Of a DNA stretch of 64,000 bases, positions 42,363-50,726 are shown piece after piece. The notes beneath the pieces are model-generated. The model had not been told where the DNA came from and did no database searches. It was given only the letters and a program-made list of their open reading frames with translations. Every line of letters starts with the position of its first letter. Positions within the stretch are counted from its first letter, which is position 1. This DNA comes from Sulfurimicrobium sp031426915. GTDB lineage: Bacteria > Pseudomonadota > Gammaproteobacteria > Burkholderiales > Sulfuricellaceae. The stretch lies in assembly GCA_031426915.1 (NCBI GenBank), contig JASJPB010000018.1, forward strand, positions 31,355 through 95,354. Direction: 5' to 3'. Both the position numbers and the translations under genes were made by a program.

Positions 42363-42778
42363 GTCTTTAAATCCTCCTTGCGAAATATTTTAGCACTCGA
42401 TGGATGAGAGTGATAGTACAGTAAAAAGTTCAAGTATTAAAGGGTTTGTTCTGTGCCCGATATATATGGGATGTCGCCGTGTTCCGGCCGTCCTGAAAGC
42501 CATGCGCGAATGGAGCGAGTAACTCGCCACCGGCAGGCGGCCCACCCGACGAAAAAGCAACATAAGTGTTTAATGTTCGTTCCATGAACTCGAAACAAAT
42601 GAAAAAAATGGTTGGAACAATGCACCTCAAGCCATATTGACAGGCGGTCAAGGAATCAAGGACATTGTGGGTCGTGTGGTTGAAATGCCTATCCTTTCTT
42701 AGTCTGGATCAACGGAAGCCCCGGGGTTATAATTCCATTTAATATGTTATTTTGTCGCTCTCCTTATGGGGCATTCCA
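42363..42778. other. Intergenic region upstream of rpoH
   Basis: A 416-base gap between divergent rpoH and the zinc-ribbon gene. It should hold the rpoH promoter on the minus strand. Two short frames on the minus strand (up to 73 codons) have no family resemblance and no ribosome site I trust. The sequence becomes noticeably more AT-rich towards the zinc-ribbon gene. No RNA gene, repeat or clear promoter box was recognised. Confidence 0.6.
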
Positions 42779-42985
42779 ATGGCGGAAAATGAAGAAGATT
42801 ATTTGCGCCGGTGTTTGGATCAAAACATTTGCCCCGTTTGTCAGCAGTCTATTACAAGAAAGTTTGGAAGTGGTCAATTCAAAGACGGCGTATGTTGTTC
42901 GTCGAATTGCTACGCGGAATGGAATAAAGCATTGCTGATCCGACGACATCAGGACCGGATACAGAAGGGGAAATCCGATGAATGA
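42779..42985 (+). CDS. Small zinc-ribbon protein paired with a dCTP-deaminase-like gene
   Basis: A 68-residue protein with a probable zinc ribbon: CPVC near residue 18, then GVCCSSNC about 20 residues later. The tail is basic (RRHQDRIQKGK). I chose ATG 42779 (MAENEEDYLRR) over an upstream TTG. It overlaps the following deaminase-like gene by 8 bases, so the two are co-translated. No function is assigned; DNA, RNA or protein binding are all possible. Confidence 0.7.
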   Translation: MAENEEDYLRRCLDQNICPVCQQSITRKFGSGQFKDGVCCSSNCYAEWNKALLIRRHQDRIQKGKSDE

Positions 42986-44192
42986 TGTGATAACCAATAT
43001 GGAATTACCGCCTGCTCCTGGTTTGATGGCTTCGCAGCGCGTGCGCGACTACACCGGAATCCTTCCGAGTCAGAAGATTAAGGAGATGCTGGATAGCCGC
43101 GAGATCGATACGCTGCTGATGCCGATTGATCATGACCAGGTCCAGCCCGCCAGCATAGATCTGCGCCTCGGTCATTGGGCCTATCCCGTAGATACGAGTT
43201 TCCTTCCCGGCAAGGGAATGAAAGTACTGGATAAAATGCAGCAGCTTGATGACCGCTTCACTGATTTCAAAATAGATCTTAGCAAAGGCGCGGTTCTTGA
43301 AAAGGGGCGGGTGTATGTTATTCCGCTTTTGGAATCCATTAATTTAAGAAGTGACGTAGCTGCCTTTGCCAACCCGAAGAGCTCAACGGGCAGGCTGGAT
43401 ATTTTGACGCGCTTGATTGCCGATGAAGCTACCAGTTTTGACCAGGTAAGCGAGGGATACAAGGGCGAGTTATTTATTGAGGTCGCTCCCCGAAGTTTCA
43501 GTATAGTGGTAAAAACCGGCACCCGTTTGAACCAGCTGAGATTTCGTCGATCACGAGGTGAGGAAGCGAAGTCCATCCCGGCCTCAGAGTGGAAAAAACT
43601 TCTCGATGACGGCCAAATTGTTGATTCCAGTGACCACGAGACGAATGCGAGATCAATCAAAACAGGAATGTTGCCTTTCACTGTCGATCTGAAAGGCTCA
43701 GGCAAAGACGGCGAGATAATTGGATATCGCTCGAAAAAACATGTCAAACGCATTGACCTGGAAAGGCGGGATTATGACCCGTTGGATTTCTGGGAGCCCA
43801 TCTTTTTTCACAAAACGACCTCCCTGATATTGGATCCCGATGAATTTTATATCCTCATGACGAAAGAAGCGATCGCCGTGCCCCCGGAATATGCCGCCGA
43901 GATGATGCCATATGACACCCGCGCTGGTGAGTTCCGCGTCCACTATGCTGGCTTTTTTGATCCTGGATTTGGTTGGAACGCCGCGACAAATAGAGCCGGA
44001 AGTAGCAGAGGGGTACTGGAAGTACGCTCGCACGAGGTTCCATTTTTGCTTGAGCATGGGCAGACGGTCGGCTGGCTTCGCTATGAACGTATGGCGGCTA
44101 GGCCCGAGCTTCTTTACGGGCAAGACATCAACTCGAACTATCAAGGACAGAGCCTAAAATTAGCCAAGCAGTTCATACCACTCCGAAGTTAG
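42978..44192 (+). CDS. Tandem-domain dCTP deaminase-like protein
   Basis: A 404-residue protein with two copies of the dCTP deaminase/dUTPase fold. The N-terminal copy has PASIDLRLG, PKSSTGR and GYKGELFIEV; the Glu of that last motif aligns with the catalytic Glu of Dcd. The C-terminal copy has FDPGFGW and RGVLEVRSH, again with a Glu, and GQTVGWLRYE. It is twice the length of classical Dcd (about 190) and matches the two-domain DCD family known mainly from other proteobacteria. It should convert dCTP to dUTP, though activity of each half is uncertain. It overlaps the zinc-ribbon gene. Nucleotide supply or phage defence are both possible. Confidence 0.82.
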   Translation: MNDVITNMELPPAPGLMASQRVRDYTGILPSQKIKEMLDSREIDTLLMPIDHDQVQPASIDLRLGHWAYPVDTSFLPGKGMKVLDKMQQLDDRFTDFKIDLSKGAVLEKGRVYVIPLLESINLRSDVAAFANPKSSTGRLDILTRLIADEATSFDQVSEGYKGELFIEVAPRSFSIVVKTGTRLNQLRFRRSRGEEAKSIPASEWKKLLDDGQIVDSSDHETNARSIKTGMLPFTVDLKGSGKDGEIIGYRSKKHVKRIDLERRDYDPLDFWEPIFFHKTTSLILDPDEFYILMTKEAIAVPPEYAAEMMPYDTRAGEFRVHYAGFFDPGFGWNAATNRAGSSRGVLEVRSHEVPFLLEHGQTVGWLRYERMAARPELLYGQDINSNYQGQSLKLAKQFIPLRS

Positions 44193-44827
44193 CGTTAGCG
44201 AGAGTGATGGGGTCAGCAGAGTAGACATAAGCCAATTCCAAGACCTGACAGCACAGCCACCAACCAAACGACCGCAAGGAAGTGCAGGCCGCCGCCGGGG
44301 CTGAATGTCGGTTTTCCCCTGGATACTGTTGAAAAACTCTGTTTTTGATAGGTGTCAGAAAAATTCTAGCGCCATCTTTGGCGTGGGGTGGTTGCGATTA
44401 CGGGGGGATTTCTTTCCAGCGCAACCATGGGCACCCAAACTGATTCATTCACGCTAATTGAATTGGCTTCGCGACCGGATCGGCTTTTGGCAGAAATTCG
44501 CTTTGCCGGAAACTTCGAGTTTTCAAAAGAATCCCCTGTGTTGAAGACGCAGGCGTAAGTGGCGGTAACTTACTGCAACAGGTCGTTTGCCACCGAACAT
44601 TTCCTGTATCTCAGCGCCGCATACAATTTGATACAAGCCGATTACAAGCCCCGGAACCACTCCGCTGGCTGTGCGTGCACATTCCCGAGCAAGCAGCCCG
44701 GGTGGAGCAAAGCGGAATCCGGGGCCTGCGCTTCTTGCTTGATATTTGAGTAGGTCAAGACAATAGTGAGTCTCCGGAAATCCTGCTACCATCCGTCATA
44801 GGGGCTCTCCCTTTTCAGGGGGTTTCA
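44193..44827. other. 635-base intergenic region, possible mobile-element debris
   Basis: No convincing gene lies between the deaminase-like and HDOD genes. A tract TGTTGAAAAACTCTG near 44328-44342 and GATGGGGTCAGCAGAG near 44207-44222 resemble sequences often found at the ends of insertion sequences or REP-associated transposase genes, but no transposase or terminal repeat pair is present. Short frames on both strands (44523-44792 minus, 44559-44753 plus) are mirror images of each other with no recognisable product. Confidence 0.4.
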
Positions 44828-45892
44828 ATGTCTGCACCAAACTCGTTTCCGTTGGCCATGCTGCAACTTGTTGCCGACCGGCGCCAGTCGGTCGCTGCCT
44901 TGCTGCTGCATGTATTCCCGAAGAATGTTCACGGATTGTCGTTGCTGTTTGCCGAACCCGGCCTGACGGAGGCGCTCGGCACCCTTCCCTGCCTGTTTCT
45001 TTTCGACGATTTGCCCCGGATCGACGCGGAAACCGCCGCACAACTGCCGGCAAATCGCATTACCCTGATGTTGCCGCCATCCTGCACCGATTTGCCGCAA
45101 CTCAAGGAGTTGCAGATCTTGGGGTTCGGGACGACAAACGAGCCGCTGGCCACGCAAGTGGACTCGCATGAGCGCTTCGCCGCATGCATGCATGCCGGAA
45201 CCAGGTGGTTCACTGGAAGCTGGTATCTTGAACCGCTGGAGCGAAAAGAGGCGGCTCAGGTGGCTTCGCGGGCGCTGATGCTGCGTCTGCTGCAACTGCT
45301 TGCCGCCGATGCGGAAACGCACGAGCTGGAAAGCGTCTTCAAACAGGACCCGCAACTTTCCTATCATCTGCTCAAACTAGTCAATTCCGTCGCGATGGGG
45401 CTCACCACCAGGATCGGCAGTTTCCGCCAGGCAATTGTCATCCTGGGCCGGCGCCAGCTGCAGCGCTGGCTGCATCTGGCGATGTTTGCCCAGCAGCAGC
45501 AACACGGATTGCTTGACCCTCTGCAGGCGACTGCGGTGCTGCGCGCGCGCCTGCTCGAACAGGTCGCGGGCGCGCTCGGCATGAGCAGGGAGGATAGGGA
45601 GCAGGCTTTCATGGCGGGAATGTTCTCCTTGCTCGGGGTGCTTTTTTGCATGCCGCTGGAAAAAATCATCCAGCCGCTCAATCTCGCCGATCCAATCGTC
45701 GCTGCTTTGCTCGAGCGAAAAGGAACGTTAGGGCTTATGTTGCGCATGGCCGAGGCGGCTGAACGCGCCGATGGGGAGGCGCTGGCATCCGTATTGGCCG
45801 AACTGGGATTGTCGAACCGGGACTTCGATGCCGCTCAGTTTGCAGCGTGCCGATGGATGCAGGACATTACTCGCGAGGCCGAAAATGGCTGA
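44828..45892 (+). CDS. HDOD-domain signalling protein with degenerate EAL-like N-terminus
   Basis: A 354-residue cytoplasmic protein of the YuxH type. Residues 1-150 resemble a shortened, probably inactive EAL region: there is no EAL motif and only the late-strand pattern GLSLLFAEPGL and FTGSWYLEPL remains. The HDOD domain is at about 155-345 with DPQLSYHLLKLVNSVAMG and IVILGRRQLQRWLHLA. HDOD proteins bind partners in c-di-GMP and stress signalling. It overlaps the next gene, a GGDEF-EAL protein, by 8 bases, so the two probably act together. Confidence 0.85.
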   Translation: MSAPNSFPLAMLQLVADRRQSVAALLLHVFPKNVHGLSLLFAEPGLTEALGTLPCLFLFDDLPRIDAETAAQLPANRITLMLPPSCTDLPQLKELQILGFGTTNEPLATQVDSHERFAACMHAGTRWFTGSWYLEPLERKEAAQVASRALMLRLLQLLAADAETHELESVFKQDPQLSYHLLKLVNSVAMGLTTRIGSFRQAIVILGRRQLQRWLHLAMFAQQQQHGLLDPLQATAVLRARLLEQVAGALGMSREDREQAFMAGMFSLLGVLFCMPLEKIIQPLNLADPIVAALLERKGTLGLMLRMAEAAERADGEALASVLAELGLSNRDFDAAQFAACRWMQDITREAENG

Positions 45893-48083
45893 AGAACCGG
45901 CAGGTCTTCAAGAATGCCTGGCATTGTGCCGGGCAACGCGCGTTCAGGGCGGGGCGGATCAGACGGATGCTCTCGGCCGTCTCGAATCGCTGCTCGCCTC
46001 ATTGCTTGCTGAGGAACAGCAGCGCGCCCGGGAGCACGGCGAGGAGGACGCGCAACGTCGCTACCAGGCGCAAATTCTGGAGCAGATCCATGATTCGGTG
46101 ATCACTATGGATCTGGGCGGGTACATCACCAGCTGGAACAAGGGCGCAGAGCAATTGTTCGGCTATACGGCCGAGGAAGCGCTTGGTCGTAACATCCTGT
46201 TTCTTTACGCCGATGAGGAAGATGATTCCATGCGTTACGATGCCTTCCTTGAGCATGGTGGGCGCGGGATGGAGGTGCGACGGCGCAAAAAATCGGGTGA
46301 AGTGTTCTGGGCCAGCCTGTCGCTGTCGCTGATGCGCGATCAGGAGGGTCAACCGGCGGGACTGATCGGCTACCTGGTCGACATCACCGAACGGCTTGAG
46401 ATCGAGGAGAAGCTGCGCCTGCATGCGCGCATCGTCGAGGACAGCGATCAAGGCATCATCATTACCGACGCTGACGAGTTCATCGTTTCGGTCAATGCTG
46501 CCTTCTCCCGCATTACAGGCTACGCGCGCGAGGAGGCGATCGGACAGACTCCCGACCTGCTGCGCTCCGGTATGCACGATGAGGATTTTCGTCAGCAGGT
46601 GCATGCCGCGATGCACGGCAACGGCCCCTGGCAGGGTGAACTCTGGGGGCGACGCAAAAACGGCGAACTCTACCCGCAGTGGGCCGCGATCAGCGCCATA
46701 CGCAACCCGCGCGGCGAGGTTACCCACGCTTTTTCAATATTCTCCGATATCAGCGAGCGCAAGCGCAACGAGGAGCGCATCCACCAGCTCGCCAACTACG
46801 ACACGCTTACCGGCCTCCCCAACCGGACCCTGCTCAGCCGCCTGGTTGACCAGTCGCTAACCGAGGCGCTGCGCAAGGAATCCAGTGGTGCGTTGTTGTT
46901 CATCAATTTGAACCGCTTCAAGCCGGTAAATGAAACTCTCGGCCACGATACCGGCGACGAATTGTTGCGCCAGGTCGGCCAACGCTTCCGGCACTCGCTG
47001 CGCGATGAGGATGTGGTGGCCCGCATCGGCGGCGATGAATTCGTCATTGCCCTGTTCGATGTCGCCCGGCGCGAGCATGCCGCCATTGTCGCCCAGAAGC
47101 TGCTGGCTGCGCTGGAAGCGCCTTTCCCGATCTCCGGACACGATCTGCGCATCAGCGCCAGCATCGGTATCGCGGTGTATCCGGAGGATGCTTCGGACAC
47201 GCTCTCGCTGTTGCGCTTCGCGGATTTCGCCATGAACCGGGCGAAGCAGGAAGGTGATGACGGTTACATGTTTTACAGCGAGGAGATGAACCAGAGAGCA
47301 ATGGAACGCCTGCACGTGGAAACCGGCTTGCGCCGGGCTCTGGCGCAGGATGAGTTGGTGCTGTACTTCCAGCCCAAGGTCAGCTTGATGGATGGATGCA
47401 TCATCGGCGCCGAGGCGCTGATCCGCTGGCGCCATCCCGAAGAGGGTCTGGTTCCGCCCGGGCGCTTCATCCCGGTTGCCGAGGAGACCGGCCTCATCCT
47501 CGATATTGGTGCCTGGGTACTCGAATCCGCCTGCGCCCAGATCCAGTCCTGGCGTTTGGCGGGGTTGAGGGTGCCGCCGATCGCGGTGAATCTTTCCGCG
47601 CGCCAGTTCAATCCTGGTCTGCCGCAACAAGTGAAGGAAGTGCTGGGGCGCCACGCTATCCTTCCAGGTGATCTCGAACTGGAAATCACCGAAAGCATGC
47701 TCATGCATGGCGCGGAAATAGTCATAGGCATGATGAGCGAACTGGTTTCGCTCGGCGTCACGCTATCGCTCGATGATTTCGGTACCGGCTTTTCCAGTCT
47801 CTCCTACCTGAAACGCTTTCCCATCAGTACGCTGAAAATCGACCGTTCTTTCGTGATCGGCATCCCTGGCGATGCCAACGACTGTGCGATTGTCAGCGCC
47901 GTCATCGGCATGGCGCACCAGCTCCGGCACAAGGTGGTGGCTGAAGGGGTCGAGCAGGTGGATCAGTTGAGTTTCCTGCGTGGTCTGGGCTGCGACCAGA
48001 TGCAGGGCTACCTGTTTTCCCGGCCACTGCCTGCCCCGGATTTCGCAAGCATGGTGCGCCAGGAAATTCGCCTGAAGGCGTAG
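45885..48083 (+). CDS. PAS-PAS-GGDEF-EAL c-di-GMP signalling protein
   Basis: A 732-residue protein. A short coiled coil is followed by two PAS/PAC domains (about 60-180 and 185-305), a GGDEF domain with intact GGDEF near residue 381 and an RxxD inhibitory site (RDED) five residues before it, and an EAL domain with EALIRW near 509, DDFGTGFSSL and EGVE. Both cyclase and phosphodiesterase motifs look intact. No membrane segments are seen. ATG 45885 is the natural start; it overlaps the HDOD gene by 8 bases. It converges on ftsX with 15 bases between stops. Confidence 0.94.
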   Translation: MAEEPAGLQECLALCRATRVQGGADQTDALGRLESLLASLLAEEQQRAREHGEEDAQRRYQAQILEQIHDSVITMDLGGYITSWNKGAEQLFGYTAEEALGRNILFLYADEEDDSMRYDAFLEHGGRGMEVRRRKKSGEVFWASLSLSLMRDQEGQPAGLIGYLVDITERLEIEEKLRLHARIVEDSDQGIIITDADEFIVSVNAAFSRITGYAREEAIGQTPDLLRSGMHDEDFRQQVHAAMHGNGPWQGELWGRRKNGELYPQWAAISAIRNPRGEVTHAFSIFSDISERKRNEERIHQLANYDTLTGLPNRTLLSRLVDQSLTEALRKESSGALLFINLNRFKPVNETLGHDTGDELLRQVGQRFRHSLRDEDVVARIGGDEFVIALFDVARREHAAIVAQKLLAALEAPFPISGHDLRISASIGIAVYPEDASDTLSLLRFADFAMNRAKQEGDDGYMFYSEEMNQRAMERLHVETGLRRALAQDELVLYFQPKVSLMDGCIIGAEALIRWRHPEEGLVPPGRFIPVAEETGLILDIGAWVLESACAQIQSWRLAGLRVPPIAVNLSARQFNPGLPQQVKEVLGRHAILPGDLELEITESMLMHGAEIVIGMMSELVSLGVTLSLDDFGTGFSSLSYLKRFPISTLKIDRSFVIGIPGDANDCAIVSAVIGMAHQLRHKVVAEGVEQVDQLSFLRGLGCDQMQGYLFSRPLPAPDFASMVRQEIRLKA

Positions 48084-48098
48084 CGCGCCCTGTGATTA

Positions 48099-49001
48099 TC
48101 AGTGGTGCGAGATGTGGAAATGGCGCAAAAAGTGGCCGACTGCCAGATAAGCACCAAGCCATCCCAACAGCGTGGAAAATGCGAGCAGGGCCGATGCCTC
48201 GTTCCATGCGAGGTGTTGCAAATGGAAGGATGAACCGTACAGGTTGGCCAGTTGCGCGACGCTGCCATTGAGGAAATGGACGCTGATGCTGATAATCGCC
48301 CATCCTCCGATGCCGCCCAGCAATCCCTGCAACGCGCCGTGATAGAGGAAGGGCAGGCGGATAAAGCGGTCGGTGGCACCGATCAGTTTGCTGACTTCGA
48401 TTTCTTCCTGGCGCGTCAGGATTTGCAAGCGGATGGTGTTCCCGGTGCCGGCGATCAGGCCGAAACTCAGCAGGGCGGAGACGATAAGCGTGATTTGTCC
48501 GCCCAGATCGAGAAGGGCGTTGAGGCGCCTGGCCCAGCTTGAATCCAGTTCCGCCGATTCCACGCCCGTCCACTGGCCGGTTTCAGCGCGCAATTTTTCC
48601 AGCACAGCAGGATCGTTTTCCCTGGCGTTGATGACATAGGCGTCGGGTAGCGGATTGTGGGACAGGCCTGCGGTTACATCGCCCAGGCCGCTGCTGGCGG
48701 AGAGCTCCTTGAGTGCCTGATCGCGCTCGACGAAGCGGAAGGTCTTGATGTTCGGGTTGTTCTTGAGGCGCGATTCAAGCTGGTGCAGCGTTTCCTTGCC
48801 TGCGTCGAGTTTGAGGAACAGCGTGATTTGCGGCTCCGCGTTCAGGTTCCCCGCCGCCAGATTGAGGTTGGAGAGCAGAAGGTATAAGCCGGCCGGAAGG
48901 CTGAGGGCGATGCCCATTACGCTTATCGTGAGCAGCGTGGCGACAGGGGTAGCACCAAGGCGGTGCAGCGCCGCCATCAGATTGCGCCAGTGCCGGCTCA
49001 T
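48099..49001 (-). CDS. ftsX: Cell division membrane protein FtsX
   Basis: A 300-residue permease-like protein that, with FtsE, regulates peptidoglycan hydrolysis at the septum. Four hydrophobic helices lie near residues 20-45, 170-195, 215-245 and 265-295, with a large periplasmic loop between the first two. RQEEIEVSKLIGATDRFIRLPF is the conserved FtsX motif. Its start overlaps the ftsE stop (ATGA). In other betaproteobacteria rpoH follows at this end. Confidence 0.95.
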   Translation of the reverse strand: MSRHWRNLMAALHRLGATPVATLLTISVMGIALSLPAGLYLLLSNLNLAAGNLNAEPQITLFLKLDAGKETLHQLESRLKNNPNIKTFRFVERDQALKELSASSGLGDVTAGLSHNPLPDAYVINARENDPAVLEKLRAETGQWTGVESAELDSSWARRLNALLDLGGQITLIVSALLSFGLIAGTGNTIRLQILTRQEEIEVSKLIGATDRFIRLPFLYHGALQGLLGGIGGWAIISISVHFLNGSVAQLANLYGSSFHLQHLAWNEASALLAFSTLLGWLGAYLAVGHFLRHFHISHH

Positions 49002-49651
49002 TGCACCAGCTCCCCGTGCTGCAAGTGCAGGGTGCGTGCGCCGTAGCGGTCGATCAGTTGCTCATCGTGGGAGGCGACCAGTACCGTGACACCAACCTGG
49101 TTGAAGGAGTTGAACATCTCCAGAATCTCGCTGGCGTAGGCGCTGTCGAGATTGCCGGTGGGCTCGTCGGCGAGCAGGATGGACGGTCGATGTACCACGG
49201 CGCGCGCGATGCACAGGCGCTGTTGTTCTCCGCCGGAGAGCGCGATGGGCATGGCCTTTTCCCGTCCCAGCAGTCCCACCTTGTCAAGCGCGGCGCGCAC
49301 CCGCCTGGCGGCCTCGCTGCGTTCGAAGCCGGTGATTTCCAGCGGCAGCAGAACGTTGTCAAACACACTGCGGTCATACAGCAGCTTGTGATCCTGGAAA
49401 ATGAGGCCGAAGTTGCGGCGCAGGAAAGGAACGGCGGCCGGGCGCAACTGGCCCAGATTCTGGCCGTTGATGACGATGCTGCCGCTGCTGGGCGCCTCGA
49501 TGGCGGCGATCAGGTTGAGCAGCGTGCTTTTACCCGCGCCGGAGTGGCCGGTGATAAATGCCATCTCGCCCGGTTTTACGTGGAAGGTGATGTCCTTCAG
49601 CGCTTCGAAACCGCCCGGGTAGCGTTTGCATACCTGGCTCAGGCTAATCAT
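48998..49651 (-). CDS. ftsE: Cell division ATP-binding protein FtsE
   Basis: A 217-residue ABC ATPase. MISLSQVCKRYPGG is the FtsE start. Walker A is GHSGAGKSTLL, the signature is LSGGEQQRL, Walker B is ILLADEPTGNLD and the H-loop is ASHDEQL. It overlaps ftsX by 4 bases and lies 6 bases after ftsY, in one operon ftsY-ftsE-ftsX. Confidence 0.96.
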   Translation of the reverse strand: MISLSQVCKRYPGGFEALKDITFHVKPGEMAFITGHSGAGKSTLLNLIAAIEAPSSGSIVINGQNLGQLRPAAVPFLRRNFGLIFQDHKLLYDRSVFDNVLLPLEITGFERSEAARRVRAALDKVGLLGREKAMPIALSGGEQQRLCIARAVVHRPSILLADEPTGNLDSAYASEILEMFNSFNQVGVTVLVASHDEQLIDRYGARTLHLQHGELVQ

Positions 49652-49657
49652 GGCTGA

Positions 49658-50626
49658 TCATTCAAACATGGCCTCGACGAATTCCTGCGCCACAAATGGC
49701 CGCAGATCGTCCAGTTGTTCGCCGACGCCGATGAAACGTATCGGAATCGGGCGGCTGCGCGCGATGGCGGCGATAATGCCGCCCTTGGCCGTGCCGTCCA
49801 GTTTTGTCAGCGCCAGTCCGGTGACCTGGAGCGCGTCGTCGAAGGATTTGACTTGGGCCAGGCCGTTCTGGCCGGTATTGGCGTCGAGCACCAGCAGCAC
49901 TTCATGGGGCGCGCTGGGTTCGGCCTTGGCGATGACGCGCTTGACCTTCCTGATTTCTTCCATCAGGTGCAACTGGGTCGGCAGGCGCCCGGCGGTATCC
50001 GCCAACACCACGTCGATGCCGCGTGCCCTGGCAGCGTGGATGGCGTCGAAAATGACCGCCGCGGCATCGCCGCCTTCCTGGGCGATGACCGTCACATTGT
50101 TGCGTTCGCCCCATACCATCAGCTGTTCCCGCGCGGCGGCGCGGAAGGTGTCGCCCGCCGCAAGCAATACCGATTTGCCCTGGGACTGATAATACTTTGC
50201 CAGCTTGCCGATAGTGGTGGTCTTGCCGGCACCGTTCACGCCCGCCAGCATGATGATGTAGGGGCTATGGCCCCCGATATCCAAGGGCTGTTCCAGCGGT
50301 GTCAGCAGGGCGAGCAGGGATTGTTGCAGGGTCGCCTTCATTTGTCCTGCCTCGGTCAGCCCTTCGCGTTTGACGCGGTCGCGCAGGTCGTCGAGCAGGA
50401 ATTGGGTGGCAGCCACGCCCACGTCCGAGGTGAGCAGGATGGTTTCAAGCTCTTCATAAAGCGCCTCGTCGATCTTGCCGCCGCCGCCGAACAGGCCGGC
50501 CAGCTTGTGCCCGAATTGCGCGCGGGTACGGGCCAGGCCCTGTTTCAGGCGCGCCGCCCAGTTTTCGGGTTTGCCCTGGGGTTCTTCAGCGGGGACGGCA
50601 TCGGATTTCTTGAAGAAACTAAACAT
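49658..50626 (-). CDS. ftsY: Signal recognition particle receptor FtsY
   Basis: A 322-residue SRP GTPase that docks ribosome-nascent-chain complexes at the inner membrane. A short acidic N-terminal A domain, then the N domain (DEALYEELETILLTSDVG) and the G domain: GVNGAGKTTTIGKLA, DTFRAAAREQL, DTAGRLPTQ, TKLDGTAKGG and FIGVGEQLDDL. The A domain is short compared with E. coli, as is common in betaproteobacteria. It is divergent from the M16 peptidase genes across a 100-base gap. Confidence 0.97.
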   Translation of the reverse strand: MFSFFKKSDAVPAEEPQGKPENWAARLKQGLARTRAQFGHKLAGLFGGGGKIDEALYEELETILLTSDVGVAATQFLLDDLRDRVKREGLTEAGQMKATLQQSLLALLTPLEQPLDIGGHSPYIIMLAGVNGAGKTTTIGKLAKYYQSQGKSVLLAAGDTFRAAAREQLMVWGERNNVTVIAQEGGDAAAVIFDAIHAARARGIDVVLADTAGRLPTQLHLMEEIRKVKRVIAKAEPSAPHEVLLVLDANTGQNGLAQVKSFDDALQVTGLALTKLDGTAKGGIIAAIARSRPIPIRFIGVGEQLDDLRPFVAQEFVEAMFE

Positions 50627-50726
50627 GGAAGATAGGGTCTGTGTGATACGGCGGTGGCAGGAGTATGGCTTATAATTGCCTGCATTTTATCCCGAACAGA
50701 TGTTTATTAGTAGGAGGTGAGGTCAG

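Noticed and set aside
42430..42651. 73-codon minus-strand frame upstream of the zinc-ribbon gene
   Set aside because: No ribosome site, no family resemblance and poor start context; treated as intergenic.
44523..44792. 89-codon minus-strand frame before the HDOD gene
   Set aside because: It mirrors another short frame on the plus strand and has no recognisable product; probably debris.
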